Part shown: positions 26,613 to 35,092 of the stretch, piece by piece
Layout: every line of letters starts with the position of its first letter
Position numbering within the stretch: the stretch's first letter is position 1
NCBI RefSeq assembly: GCF_009762775.1
Contig: NZ_CP046401.1
Span: 1,612,001 to 1,676,000 of the forward strand
Direction: 5' to 3'
Length of the DNA: 64,000 nt
Source of the DNA: Maribellus comscasis
Lineage (GTDB): Bacteria; Bacteroidota; Bacteroidia; Bacteroidales; Prolixibacteraceae
Notes under the pieces: generated by a model
The model's database searches: none
Told to the model about the DNA's origin: nothing
The model's input: the letters and a program-made list of their open reading frames with translations, nothing else
Program-made: the position numbers and the translations under genes

Positions 26613-27515
26613 TTAAATCTTCTCTGCTATCCTCAATTTCGCACTCCGAGAGCGCGTGTTACTTTCCATTTCCTTTTCGTCAGGAGTAATTACCTTTCGG
26701 TTTACCATTCGAAACGGAGAACTAACGTTTCCGTAAAAATCCTTCTCTACTTTCCCTTCAAAATTTCCCGCTTTTATAAAGTTTTTACAGAGGCGGTCTT
26801 CAAGACTGTGATAAGTTATTACCACCAGTCTTCCACCTTTCCTCAGCACGTCAAGCGATGCGACCAAAAATTCTTTTAAAGCGTCCATTTCGTCATTTAC
26901 TTCTATTCGCAAAGCCTGAAAAACCTGCGCTAAATATTTATTCTCAGTTGCTTTTGGTGCACATTTAACGGCCACTTCTTTGAGCTGCGTAGTTGTTGTT
27001 ATTTTTCCCAAGTTGCGTTCTTTGACAATCCCGGCAACCAGACGCGGGGCATTTTTTATTTCACCATATAACCTAAAAACAGAAAGCAATTGTTCTTCTG
27101 AATACTCGTTTACAACTAATGCAGCATTCTTTGTAGCGTCCTGATTCATCCTCATATCCAGTTCGCCCTCAAAACGAAACGAAAATCCGCGTTCAGGAAT
27201 GTCAAAATCATGTGAAGAAACACCAAGGTCAGCAAAAACCGAATCAACACTTTCAACCTCATAAAACCGAAGAAAATTTTTCAGGTACCTGAAGTTATGG
27301 CGAATAAAAAAAAGCCTTTTGTCTTTAAAAACATTCCCGGCCGCATCTTCATCCTGATCAAAGGCAAAAAGCCTACCCGTACGCAATGCCTGAAGAATTA
27401 ACCGGGAGTGGCCACCTCCGCCAAAAGTAGCATCAACAACATCATCACCCGGACGGATATTCAGCCCTGAAATACTTTGCTCTGGTAATACCGGTATGTG
27501 GTAATGCTGCAACAT
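26613..27515 (-). CDS. rsmH: 16S rRNA (cytosine1402-N4)-methyltransferase RsmH
   Basis: RsmH methylates N4 of C1402 in the ribosomal P site using SAM. It has the start 'YHIPVLPEQSISGLNI', the SAM motif 'VVDATFGGGGHSRLIL', 'VFADLGVSSHDFDIPERGFSF', 'RMNQD' and 'FQALRIEVNDEMDALKEFL', with 'VVITYHSLEDRL' later. The length is 300 residues. It lies 11 bases after mraZ, the classical mraZ-mraW order. Confidence 0.96.
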   Translation of the reverse strand: MLQHYHIPVLPEQSISGLNIRPGDDVVDATFGGGGHSRLILQALRTGRLFAFDQDEDAAGNVFKDKRLFFIRHNFRYLKNFLRFYEVESVDSVFADLGVSSHDFDIPERGFSFRFEGELDMRMNQDATKNAALVVNEYSEEQLLSVFRLYGEIKNAPRLVAGIVKERNLGKITTTTQLKEVAVKCAPKATENKYLAQVFQALRIEVNDEMDALKEFLVASLDVLRKGGRLVVITYHSLEDRLCKNFIKAGNFEGKVEKDFYGNVSSPFRMVNRKVITPDEKEMESNTRSRSAKLRIAEKI

Positions 27516-27526
27516 TGTTTCTTCTC

Positions 27527-27988
27527 TTAATCTTCATCTCCACCTACATTTCCTATCGAACCCAGCAAACTCAGATATTCCTCATTGGACATCTCTGACT
27601 CTTTTGTATCGCCGACCGCATTCAAACGAATAGATGTAAACATCCCTACAAATCGCACTTCTTTCTCGAGTTTGGCAAACTCCATAAAATCCGACGGGAT
27701 ATTAATTCTTCCGTTTACAGCCACTGCAATCCTTGTAAAATTCTGAAAATAGACCTGCAACAACTTATCGTGCAGCGGATTGAGTGGATTGAGTTTCTTT
27801 TTGAAACTTTTTACATTTTCGGTCCATGTTTCTTCCGTGTGAATATCCAGGCAATTATTCAACCTGTTTTTTTCAACAATGACAAATTCAAGCTTCATCT
27901 CGCCCACAGCCTTTTTGAATGCAGCAGGAAGTACCAACCTCCCCTTGTCATCTACTTTTGCGCTATGTTTTCCAACAAAAATTGCCAT
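27527..27988 (-). CDS. mraZ: Transcriptional regulator MraZ
   Basis: MraZ is a ring-forming AbrB-like DNA-binding protein that controls its own dcw operon. Two copies of the fold are visible: 'GKHSAKVDDKGRLVLPAAFKKAV' (about 5-27) and 'RIAVAVNGRINIPSDFMEFAKLEKEVRFVGM' (about 86-116). The 153-residue length is usual. It is the first gene of the operon, and four 10-bp repeats lie 42-82 bases upstream of its start, the expected place for MraZ operators. Confidence 0.95.
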   Translation of the reverse strand: MAIFVGKHSAKVDDKGRLVLPAAFKKAVGEMKLEFVIVEKNRLNNCLDIHTEETWTENVKSFKKKLNPLNPLHDKLLQVYFQNFTRIAVAVNGRINIPSDFMEFAKLEKEVRFVGMFTSIRLNAVGDTKESEMSNEEYLSLLGSIGNVGGDED

Positions 27989-28030
27989 TTGATTAATTGT
28001 CCGAATTTATCAAGTGTAAAAGTAAAAATT

Positions 28031-28070
28031 TATTCCATACCATTCCACTCTATTCCATATTATTCCACCT
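28031..28070 (-). promoter_or_regulatory. Array of four 10-bp repeats, probable MraZ operator
   Basis: Four consecutive 10-base units begin at 28031, 28041, 28051 and 28061 with the pattern YATTCCAYNY on the plus strand. Read towards mraZ this is TGGAAT recurring exactly every helical turn. MraZ of E. coli binds direct TGGG repeats with the same 10-bp period, so the array fits an autoregulatory operator with a changed core. A TAnnTTTG-like element (TACTTTTA on the minus strand, 28017-28024) lies just downstream, so bound MraZ would cover the -33 region. Confidence 0.72.
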
Positions 28071-28361
28071 CCATTTTATCCCAAATTGTTAAGAAATTGT
28101 TGATAGCATGTTGGCAACCCTAAGCACCTTCAACCTTATTTTTATTTAAAACTCATAAAATCAATATTTTATTATTAACAACATTCAAAATTAACAGGCG
28201 TTAATAACTCACATATTTGCGGCGAACATTTAGCAGAACAATATGAGGCAAATTCATCACTTATTTATCAGGCTCCAAAAATCTTCCCTCATCTTTCGAT
28301 AAGCATTTTTTCTTTTTATGGTGATTTTTTGTTTAATTGCCGGCTCAAAAATTTTCGTGAG
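28071..28361. other. Divergent intergenic region mraZ / glsA-like
   Basis: Apart from the MraZ boxes at its left edge I see no gene or RNA. It must hold the rightward promoter for the acyltransferase gene, but no clear TTTG...TAnnTTTG pair was found. An ATG at 28318 opens only a 20-codon frame. Confidence 0.5.
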
Positions 28362-29204
28362 GTGGAAAAACCAAAAATAAATACATTTAAACCTGTGAAT
28401 ATCAGGGAAGTTTTTGCCGAAAAAAGTCCAAAACTGGCAAAATTAATGCCTGGTTTTGTTTACAGTTACCTTACCCGAATTTTACATATCGATTTTTTAA
28501 ATGATTTTCTGAAAAGAACAGGACATCTAAAGGGAATTGATTTTGTTGACGAAGCGGTAAAAGAATTTAATATAAAGGAACATATCCACGGAGTGGAAAA
28601 CATCCCCTCTTCCGGAAGATTTATATTTGCCAGCAATCATCCGCTTGGTGGTTTCGACGGAATGCTTTTAATGAAAAACGTCAACAAAACACTGGGCGAT
28701 CTAAAATTTCTGACCAACGATATTTTAATGAATATTCCCAATCTCAGTCCTATGTTTGTACCTGTAAATAAACATGGGGGACACAGCCGTGATGTTGCCA
28801 GGGCGATGGATGAAACCTATCGCTCCAATCAGCAAATCCTGATTTTTCCATCAGGATTGGCTTCCCGCAAAATCAAAGGAAAGATTATCGATTTGGACTG
28901 GAAAAAACACTTTATTTCGAAAGCCATTCAATACAAAAGAGATGTGATTCCGGTATTTATTTCAGGCCGAAATACAAACCGCTTTTACAGGCTGGCCAAA
29001 CTAAGAAAATTTTTTCGAATCAAATGGAATCTGGAAATGTTTTTTCTCCCTGACGAAACCGTAAAACACAGGAACACTGACATTCATATCTACTTTGGCC
29101 AACCTGTATCCTACACTTTATTCAATAAAACAAGAACATATAAGGAGTGGGCTGACTATGTTAAGGAACTGGTTTATAAACTTCCGCTTCAGCACAGTAC
29201 CTGA
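28362..29204 (+). CDS. glsA: PlsC-type O-acyltransferase, putative glycine-lipid synthesis GlsA
   Basis: A lysophospholipid-acyltransferase-fold protein with the catalytic 'NHPLGGFDG' (His and Asp, one residue wider than the standard H-x4-D) and the acceptor motif 'LIFPSGLAS'. With the neighbouring GNAT N-acyltransferase-like gene it forms the pair known in Bacteroides to make glycine lipids, where one protein N-acylates and the other O-acylates. No ATG fits: GTG at 28362 gives 280 residues starting 'MEKPKINTFKPVNIREVF', and TTG at 28329 would add 11. A general phospholipid acyltransferase role cannot be excluded. Confidence 0.75.
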   Translation: MEKPKINTFKPVNIREVFAEKSPKLAKLMPGFVYSYLTRILHIDFLNDFLKRTGHLKGIDFVDEAVKEFNIKEHIHGVENIPSSGRFIFASNHPLGGFDGMLLMKNVNKTLGDLKFLTNDILMNIPNLSPMFVPVNKHGGHSRDVARAMDETYRSNQQILIFPSGLASRKIKGKIIDLDWKKHFISKAIQYKRDVIPVFISGRNTNRFYRLAKLRKFFRIKWNLEMFFLPDETVKHRNTDIHIYFGQPVSYTLFNKTRTYKEWADYVKELVYKLPLQHST

Positions 29205-29244
29205 AATTAAAGTTTAATGAATTAAAAACATGCCCGTATTTTTT

Positions 29245-29252
29245 TAACTTTG
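29245..29252 (+). promoter_or_regulatory. Bacteroidota -7 element upstream of glsB-like gene
   Basis: TAACTTTG matches the TAnnTTTG consensus exactly and lies 25 bases before the ATG. No TTTG is present at the expected -33 spacing. Confidence 0.4.
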
Positions 29253-29277
29253 TATTCCATTTTTCAAAAAGCGTAAT

Positions 29278-30237
29278 ATGAAAGATATAATAAAACCTCT
29301 TCCAAGAGAAGCCATCTACGCTGAACTCACCCCCGAAAAGCTTATGAGGAAAACGAATAAGGGTGGAAATGAAATATACATTATAACCCACCATGATTCG
29401 CCTTCAATCATGCATGAGATTGGCCGATTAAGAGAGATTACTTTCAGAGATGCAGGAGGAGGAACAGGTAAAGATACTGATATTGACGCATATGATACAG
29501 CAGAAGTTCCTTACAGACAATTAATTGTATGGGATCCGGATGCAAGAGAAATTTTAGGTGGTTACAGATACATTCTTGGTTCAGAAGCTGCGAGAGACGA
29601 AAACGGAGAAATATCAATGGCAACATCACGACTTTTCTATTTGTCCAAGGAATTTATCAACGATTATTTACCATATACACTGGAGTTGGGACGCTCGTTT
29701 GTGCAACCGGCCTATCAATCGAGCAAGGCAGGTGCCAAAGCCCTTTTTGCGCTTGATAATCTCTGGGATGGCCTGGGAGCGCTAACCGTGGATCATCCTG
29801 AAATAAAATATTTCTTTGGAAAAGTAACCATGTACTCTCATTTTCACAATGAAGCGAGAAACCTGATACAGTATTTTTTCAAAAAATATTTTAGAGATAA
29901 AGAAAACCTTGTATATCCGAAAAAACCTGTTGAATTTGGGTATGACGCAGATGAAATGAAAAAAGTATTCAATGGCTCGGACTACAAGGAAGATTACAAA
30001 ATATTGATTCAGACAGTTCGTCAGTACGGAGAAAATGTACCTCCGCTCATCAATGCGTATATGAATCTTTCGCCCTCGATGAAAACTTTTGGAACAGCGG
30101 TAAACGAAAAATTTGGAGAAGTTTTGGAAACAGGGATAATTGTGACTATCGACGATATATACGAAGTAAAAAGAGACAGACATATAGAAACCTATGTAAA
30201 AGATAAGGACAACAGCCAATGGCCTGCGCCGGAATAA
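29278..30237 (+). CDS. glsB: GNAT-fold N-acyltransferase, putative glycine-lipid synthesis GlsB
   Basis: A 319-residue protein of the OlsB/hemolysin-like acyltransferase family, which transfers a 3-hydroxy-acyl chain from acyl carrier protein to an amino group (ornithine or glycine). Typical blocks: 'MHEIGRLREITFRDAGGGTGKDTDIDAYD', 'YRQLIVWDPDAREILGGYRYILG', 'LELGRSFVQPAYQ' and 'YFFGKVTMYSHF'. The upstream PlsC-type gene on the same strand matches the glsB/glsA pairing in Bacteroides. Glycine rather than ornithine is inferred from phylum, not from residues I can read. Confidence 0.78.
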   Translation: MKDIIKPLPREAIYAELTPEKLMRKTNKGGNEIYIITHHDSPSIMHEIGRLREITFRDAGGGTGKDTDIDAYDTAEVPYRQLIVWDPDAREILGGYRYILGSEAARDENGEISMATSRLFYLSKEFINDYLPYTLELGRSFVQPAYQSSKAGAKALFALDNLWDGLGALTVDHPEIKYFFGKVTMYSHFHNEARNLIQYFFKKYFRDKENLVYPKKPVEFGYDADEMKKVFNGSDYKEDYKILIQTVRQYGENVPPLINAYMNLSPSMKTFGTAVNEKFGEVLETGIIVTIDDIYEVKRDRHIETYVKDKDNSQWPAPE

Positions 30238-30241
30238 ATCT

Positions 30242-30934
30242 ATGAAATTCTACGAAAAGCATCCAAAAATACTTTTAGCCGTCGACTCTATTATTTTTGG
30301 TTTTAATGAAAATGAAAGAGAGCTAAAACTACTTATTCTTAAACGTAATTTTGAACCTGCTAAAGGCAACTGGTCGTTAATGGGTGGATTTGTTGCTCCT
30401 GAGGAAAGCATTGATGGTGCAGCCGAAAGGATTGTAAAAGAACTTACCGGGCTGGAAAATGTCTACATGGAACAACTTTTTGCATTTGGCGGCTTAACCC
30501 GCGACCCAGGAGGCAGAATCGTTTCTGTAGCTTATTTTTCGCTGATTAAACTTAACGATTACGACAGGGAGCTGGCGAAAAAACATGGTGCTTACTGGAT
30601 TTCACTTTCCGAACTTCCGGATTTAATATTTGACCACAATGAAATGGTAACAAAAGCACTCCGAAAATTAAGAATAAGAGCCCGCACACAACCTATTGGC
30701 TTTGAGCTTTTACCTGAAAAGTTTACGATTCCCCAGCTGCAGGGTTTATACGAAGCAATCTACCAAACTCCTTTTGACAAACGTAACTTCAGAAGAAAAC
30801 TTCTTTCAATGAATTTGCTTGAAAAACTGGACGAAAAAGAAAAGGAAACCTCAAAAAAAGGAGCCTTTTACTATAAATTCAACCAGGAAAAGTATGAAGA
30901 ACTTCTTTTGAAAGGATTTAATTTTGAGATTTAG
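30242..30934 (+). CDS. Nudix-related transcriptional regulator (NrtR/AraR-like), non-catalytic
   Basis: A 230-residue protein with a Nudix domain (about 8-150) and a C-terminal winged-helix part ('FTIPQLQGLYEAIYQTPFDKRNFRRKLLSMNLLEKL'), the layout of NrtR-type repressors and of the Bacteroides arabinose regulator AraR. The Nudix box runs from G49 to L71. G49, E55, R63, E67 and G70 fit, but two metal-ligand Glu positions are Ile64 and Leu68. Hydrolase activity is therefore unlikely and a ligand-sensing role is favoured. The ATG is 4 bases after the stop of the GlsB-like gene, suggesting co-transcription with it. Ligand and target are unknown. Confidence 0.8.
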   Translation: MKFYEKHPKILLAVDSIIFGFNENERELKLLILKRNFEPAKGNWSLMGGFVAPEESIDGAAERIVKELTGLENVYMEQLFAFGGLTRDPGGRIVSVAYFSLIKLNDYDRELAKKHGAYWISLSELPDLIFDHNEMVTKALRKLRIRARTQPIGFELLPEKFTIPQLQGLYEAIYQTPFDKRNFRRKLLSMNLLEKLDEKEKETSKKGAFYYKFNQEKYEELLLKGFNFEI

Positions 30935-30975
30935 CAAATACTCTTATTTATCGACAGTTTTTTCGTCCGACAAAA

Positions 30976-32874
30976 TTAATATGCCCTCTCATTTTTTCCT
31001 TCAACAAAATAAATAAAAGAGGAGTTGACAACCCGGTTTCCACCCGGAGTGGGATAATTTCCGGTAAAGTACCAGTCGCCTAAATCGTTCGGACAGGCTT
31101 TATGAAGGTTCTCAATGGATTGATAAACAATTTCCACTTCCGCTCCGCAATCATCCGGTTTTAACAATTCAGCAATTTTTGCAGAAACCTGTTCCGCCGT
31201 AAAAGGCTTGTATATTTCGCGAACATAATTTACCATTTCTTCCTTCGATAAATTCTCCTGTTCCTTGCATTTCTTGTAAACACTGTCGATTATCGCCTCC
31301 TGCCCTGTTTCTTTTAACAATTCAATGGCTGCATTAAAGGCAATAAATTTATCAAGCTGAGCCATGTCGATACCATAGCAATCGGGATATCGAATTTGCG
31401 GAGCCGAAGAAACCACAATTATCTTTTTGGGATGCAGACGATCCAGGATTCGTAAAATACTATTTCTCAAAGTTGTACCGCGAACAATTGAATCGTCGAT
31501 GATTACCAGGGTGTCAACATCATTTTTGATTACACCATAAGTGACATCATAGACATGGGCAACCAAATCATCGCGGCTTGCATCGTCTGCAATAAATGTT
31601 CTGAGTTTCACATCTTTAATCGCGATTTTCTCCATTCTCGGCTCAAACGAAATGATTTTTTTAATATCCTCGTTTGTTAGTGAACCGTTTTTCTTTTGAA
31701 TCTCTCCGATTTTCCAGTCAACCAAATATTCCCGAACCCCTTCCATCATTCCGTAAAACGCTGTTTCTGAGGTATTCGGAATATACGAAAACACTGTATT
31801 TTCAAAATCGTAATCTACTGCCTTCAAAATCGTTGGACTAAGGAGACGTCCCAGTTGTTTTCTTTCCTGGTAAATATCTTTATCGCTTCCACGCGAAAAA
31901 TAAATTCGTTCAAAAGAACATGATTTTCTTTTGTGCGGAACACGAATCATTTCTTTACTAATCCATCCGTCCTTTTTGATTATTAGCGCTTCTCCCGGTC
32001 CGATTTCGTTCACCTCGCGTGCATGAACGTCCATTACTGTTTGAATGACCGGCCGCTCGGAAGCAACCACTGCAATTTCTTCATCAAAATAATAATATGC
32101 AGGACGAATTCCCCAGGGATCCCTAACAACAAATGCGTCACCGTGCCCTATCAATCCGGCAATTGCATAGCCTCCATCCCAGTCTTTTGTTGCTCTTTCA
32201 AGTATATTTTGAATGTCGAGATTCTTTTCAATCAGCGGAGAGATGTCGTTGTTACGATAACCTTCATTTTTGTATTTGCGAAACAACAACTGGTTTTCTT
32301 CGTCAAGAAAATGGCCAACTTTTTCCAAAGCTGTTACTGTATCGGTATACGCTTTCGGATGCTGCCCCAATTCGATTAACACTTTAAAAAGCTCATCGGT
32401 ATTGGTTAAATTAAAATTACCTGCCAGCACAAGGTTTCTCGATCTCCAATTATTTTGTCGCGTAACAGGATGTACAAAATCAATGCTGTTTTTTCCAAAA
32501 GTACCGTACCTCAAATGCCCCAAATACAATTCACCTGCAAACGGAAAATTTTCAGATGCCCATTCCGAATCATCGATATCTATATTATGCCTTCTTGCTT
32601 TTTTTAGGGGTTTATTTACTTTGTCGAAAATATCCTTTATCGGATTTTGCTCTACAGAACGGAAACGATTTATGTACGCGGTTCCGGGGCCCAGATTATT
32701 TTTCACACAAACAACTCCGGCACCGTCCTGCCCTCTGTTGTGTTGTTTTTCCATTAAAAGATATAGCTTATTTAGGCCGTATTTCCAGGTTCCATATTTT
32801 TCCTGGTAGTAGGATAACGGTTTTAACAATCGTATCAGGGCTATCCCACATTCGTGCTTAATTTGCTCACTCAT
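30976..32874 (-). CDS. Long amidophosphoribosyltransferase-like protein (PurF paralogue)
   Basis: A glutamine amidotransferase class II domain is joined to a phosphoribosyltransferase domain, as in PurF, which makes phosphoribosylamine in purine synthesis. The N-terminal nucleophile is Cys9 ('HE|CGIALI'), so an 8-residue propeptide must be removed. 'NRGQDGAGV' and 'LGHLRYGTFG' match the glutaminase site. The PRPP loop is 'LVIIDDSIVRGTTLRN'. At 632 residues it is about 150 longer than standard PurF, with insertions and a C-terminal extension. Bacteroidota often carry this long form besides normal PurF; whether it makes phosphoribosylamine is uncertain. Its start overlaps the upstream SPOR gene. 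Confidence 0.82.
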   Translation of the reverse strand: MSEQIKHECGIALIRLLKPLSYYQEKYGTWKYGLNKLYLLMEKQHNRGQDGAGVVCVKNNLGPGTAYINRFRSVEQNPIKDIFDKVNKPLKKARRHNIDIDDSEWASENFPFAGELYLGHLRYGTFGKNSIDFVHPVTRQNNWRSRNLVLAGNFNLTNTDELFKVLIELGQHPKAYTDTVTALEKVGHFLDEENQLLFRKYKNEGYRNNDISPLIEKNLDIQNILERATKDWDGGYAIAGLIGHGDAFVVRDPWGIRPAYYYFDEEIAVVASERPVIQTVMDVHAREVNEIGPGEALIIKKDGWISKEMIRVPHKRKSCSFERIYFSRGSDKDIYQERKQLGRLLSPTILKAVDYDFENTVFSYIPNTSETAFYGMMEGVREYLVDWKIGEIQKKNGSLTNEDIKKIISFEPRMEKIAIKDVKLRTFIADDASRDDLVAHVYDVTYGVIKNDVDTLVIIDDSIVRGTTLRNSILRILDRLHPKKIIVVSSAPQIRYPDCYGIDMAQLDKFIAFNAAIELLKETGQEAIIDSVYKKCKEQENLSKEEMVNYVREIYKPFTAEQVSAKIAELLKPDDCGAEVEIVYQSIENLHKACPNDLGDWYFTGNYPTPGGNRVVNSSFIYFVEGKNERAY

Positions 32875-33337
32875 AATCTATTGGCTTCAACACCGGAAAA
32901 TTAATTTTGTCTTTAACAACAAAAGCTGCACGATAATCATCTTTTATTCTTTCGTACAGCTTCCATGCTTCATTTTTTGTTCTAAAATCACCTACCCGAA
33001 CTCTAAAATTTGGGGCTACAAATTTAACATGCACGTTGTAATCCGGGTATTTTGATAAAAATTCCACCTTTTTATCAAATGCCTTTTCTTTGGCATTCAT
33101 ATCGGAACTAAAGAATATTTCAACTCTGTAACCATCTATCCCATTCCGGTTTTTGTTGTTTTCAATGTGCCAGTTAAGCATTTTGTCAAGGCGTTCATCG
33201 CGCTCAACATTTAGACCTTGTAAAATGGCAGGAGTTTTTATTTCAGCTTGTTCTTCTTCCAGCGCTATTTCACTTTCCTGGGCAAACAGCGTTTGAACAA
33301 AAAACAATATTAGAACAGATAGAAAAAGTCGTCTCAT
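32867..33337 (-). CDS. Exported SPOR-domain protein
   Basis: A 156-residue protein with a signal peptide (residues 1-19, 'LFLSVLILFFVQTLFAQ'). It is acidic after cleavage and ends in a SPOR-type repeat: 'GYRVEIFFSSD...KVEFLSKYPDYNVHVKFVAPNFRVRVGDFRTKNEAWKLYERI'. SPOR domains bind denuded glycan strands at septa. The protein is soluble and periplasmic, with no membrane anchor. It overlaps the start of the PurF-like gene by 8 bases, probably a translational coupling without functional meaning. Confidence 0.85.
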   Translation of the reverse strand: MRRLFLSVLILFFVQTLFAQESEIALEEEQAEIKTPAILQGLNVERDERLDKMLNWHIENNKNRNGIDGYRVEIFFSSDMNAKEKAFDKKVEFLSKYPDYNVHVKFVAPNFRVRVGDFRTKNEAWKLYERIKDDYRAAFVVKDKINFPVLKPIDYE

Positions 33338-33474
33338 ATTCTCCTTTCTTGAGTGAGCAAATATAATTCAAAAACCAATACAATTATAACGGACTTTTTC
33401 ACCACCAATTGTCTGAAAGCTGCTTAAGCAGCGTATAAAACAAAATACAGAGGTTAAACACTGTTGATAAATAA

Positions 33475-34224
33475 TTAAGATTCGCTTAACGCTTCTTCCA
33501 GTTCTGAAGTTATTTCAAGGTTATGATACACGTTTTGAACGTCATCGTCATCTTCGAGTTTCTCTATTAAACGCATAACTTTCAGCGCATCGTCAAGATT
33601 TAATTCTGTTGTATTGTTTGGAATTCGCTGCAAATCCTGACTCTCCGTTTCCACACCAAGTTCCTCCAGCTTTTTTGAAACGTTACCAAAATCTTCCAGC
33701 GCAGTGGTGATCATTATTAAATTATTATCTTCTTCCAGCTCTTCCGCTCCGGCGTCGATAATTTCCAGCTCAAAATCTTCCAGGTCCATGTTCCCCGTAT
33801 TTTGAACAACAAATATTCCTTTCCGATCAAACAGGAAACTAAGCGAACCGTTTGTTCCCAAACTTCCTCCATGTTTGGAAAATGCAGAACGCACGCTTGC
33901 AACCGACCGGTTATTATTATCGGTAAGGCACTCAACAAAAATTGCAATTCCTCCGGGGCCATACCCCTCAAATGCAACTTCTTCAAAATCCGATGCGTCT
34001 TTATCTGCCTTGCTTATAGCCCGTTCAATAACATCTTTCGACATATTTTGCCCTTTGGCATTTTGAACTGCCTGGCGTAACCGCGAATTAGAATCCTCGT
34101 CAGAACCACCCAACTTGGCAGCTACTGTAATCTCTTTAGAAAGTTTCGAAAACATTTTTGAGCGCTTGGCATCAGCCGCTCCCTTTTTACGCTTTATCGT
34201 TGACCATTTGCTGTGACCTGACAT
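33475..34224 (-). CDS. YebC/PmpR family DNA-binding/translation factor
   Basis: The 249 residues match the YebC family throughout: 'MSGHSKWSTIKRKKGAADAKRSKMFSKLSKEI', 'YGPGGIAIFVECLTDNNNR', 'HGGSLGTNGSLSFLFDRKG' and a C-terminal acidic 'LEDDDDVQNVYHNL'. YebC proteins have been described as regulators and recently as factors that relieve ribosome stalling at proline-rich stretches. The gene stands apart from its neighbours. Confidence 0.95.
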   Translation of the reverse strand: MSGHSKWSTIKRKKGAADAKRSKMFSKLSKEITVAAKLGGSDEDSNSRLRQAVQNAKGQNMSKDVIERAISKADKDASDFEEVAFEGYGPGGIAIFVECLTDNNNRSVASVRSAFSKHGGSLGTNGSLSFLFDRKGIFVVQNTGNMDLEDFELEIIDAGAEELEEDNNLIMITTALEDFGNVSKKLEELGVETESQDLQRIPNNTTELNLDDALKVMRLIEKLEDDDDVQNVYHNLEITSELEEALSES

Positions 34225-34374
34225 AAATTTTCCCTTTTAATTCTTCTTCCCATAAAAATACAATAATTCATTTTTTTTTGAAAAAAAAGAGAAACAGAAA
34301 CTATAAACACGGGAAAGATGAAAGTGACAAAATCAGCAAATGCCAATTGGCTTTCTTTTTGAAACACCAACCAA

Positions 34375-35085
34375 TCACCATCCTAAAAATAAAATACTTG
34401 TTCCTAAAAACGCAATTACCAAACCAGCCGCAATGTGCACATATTCTCCTTTGTCTTTAAAATTTAAAAACCTGGCTCCCTTGTAGCCCAGATAAACAAT
34501 GCCCAGCATGGTAACTATAGTAGCCAATCCAAAAATAATGGCGACTGTTGCAACCCCTACAGAACTATGTTCAGCAGCCGGAAAAATAAGCATTGGAATA
34601 AGCACTTCGCACGGACCAAAAACAAAAATGAGGAAAAGCATCCAAAAGGTTACATTTGATTTTTCGTTCTTATCCACGTCGTCTTCACTGTCGCTTAAAT
34701 GATGCATTCTTCGAATTCGCCGGGGAAGTAAAAAATTAAAAAAATGGTGATGATGACCTCTTCTTTTTAAATGACGAAACAGACCATAAAAGAAATAAAT
34801 GAGCCCAAATGCAAAAAGTAACCATCCGACGATTTCCCCCCGGAAAGCTTCTATTGATTCCAGTTTGCTGACGCTAATCCCCAGGGCAATCCCAATAAAA
34901 CCTAAAACCACTGAACTACTCACATGACCGAGTCCGGAAACAAAAGTTATCCAAAGCGTTTTGGAGCGCGACCAGTTTCTGGCTTTACTTAACACGATAA
35001 ATGGCACATAGTGATCGGGACCTAAAAGCGTATGAAAGAATCCCAAAGATGCAGCCGTAACATATAATAAATAGAGTTCGTTCAT
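34375..35085 (-). CDS. Nickel/cobalt transporter-like membrane protein (NicO/UreH type)
   Basis: A 236-residue integral membrane protein with about six helices. The first helix region contains 'FFHTLLGPDHYVPF', the H...xPDH motif of NicO/RcnA/UreH-type Ni/Co carriers. A cytoplasmic loop is His-rich ('KRRGHHHHFFN' and 'RRMHHLSDSEDD'), a usual metal-binding loop in such proteins. It is the last gene of the larE-larC-larB operon, 7 bases after larB, which points to nickel as substrate. Direction of transport cannot be read from sequence. TauE-type anion exporters share the general topology and are the alternative. Confidence 0.75.
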   Translation of the reverse strand: MNELYLLYVTAASLGFFHTLLGPDHYVPFIVLSKARNWSRSKTLWITFVSGLGHVSSSVVLGFIGIALGISVSKLESIEAFRGEIVGWLLFAFGLIYFFYGLFRHLKRRGHHHHFFNFLLPRRIRRMHHLSDSEDDVDKNEKSNVTFWMLFLIFVFGPCEVLIPMLIFPAAEHSSVGVATVAIIFGLATIVTMLGIVYLGYKGARFLNFKDKGEYVHIAAGLVIAFLGTSILFLGW

Positions 35086-35092
35086 TTTCAGC

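Noticed and set aside
34342..34351. 10-bp palindrome GCCAATTGGC after the nickel carrier gene
   Set aside because: No loop, no T-run and no partner site; isolated 10-bp palindromes are expected by chance.
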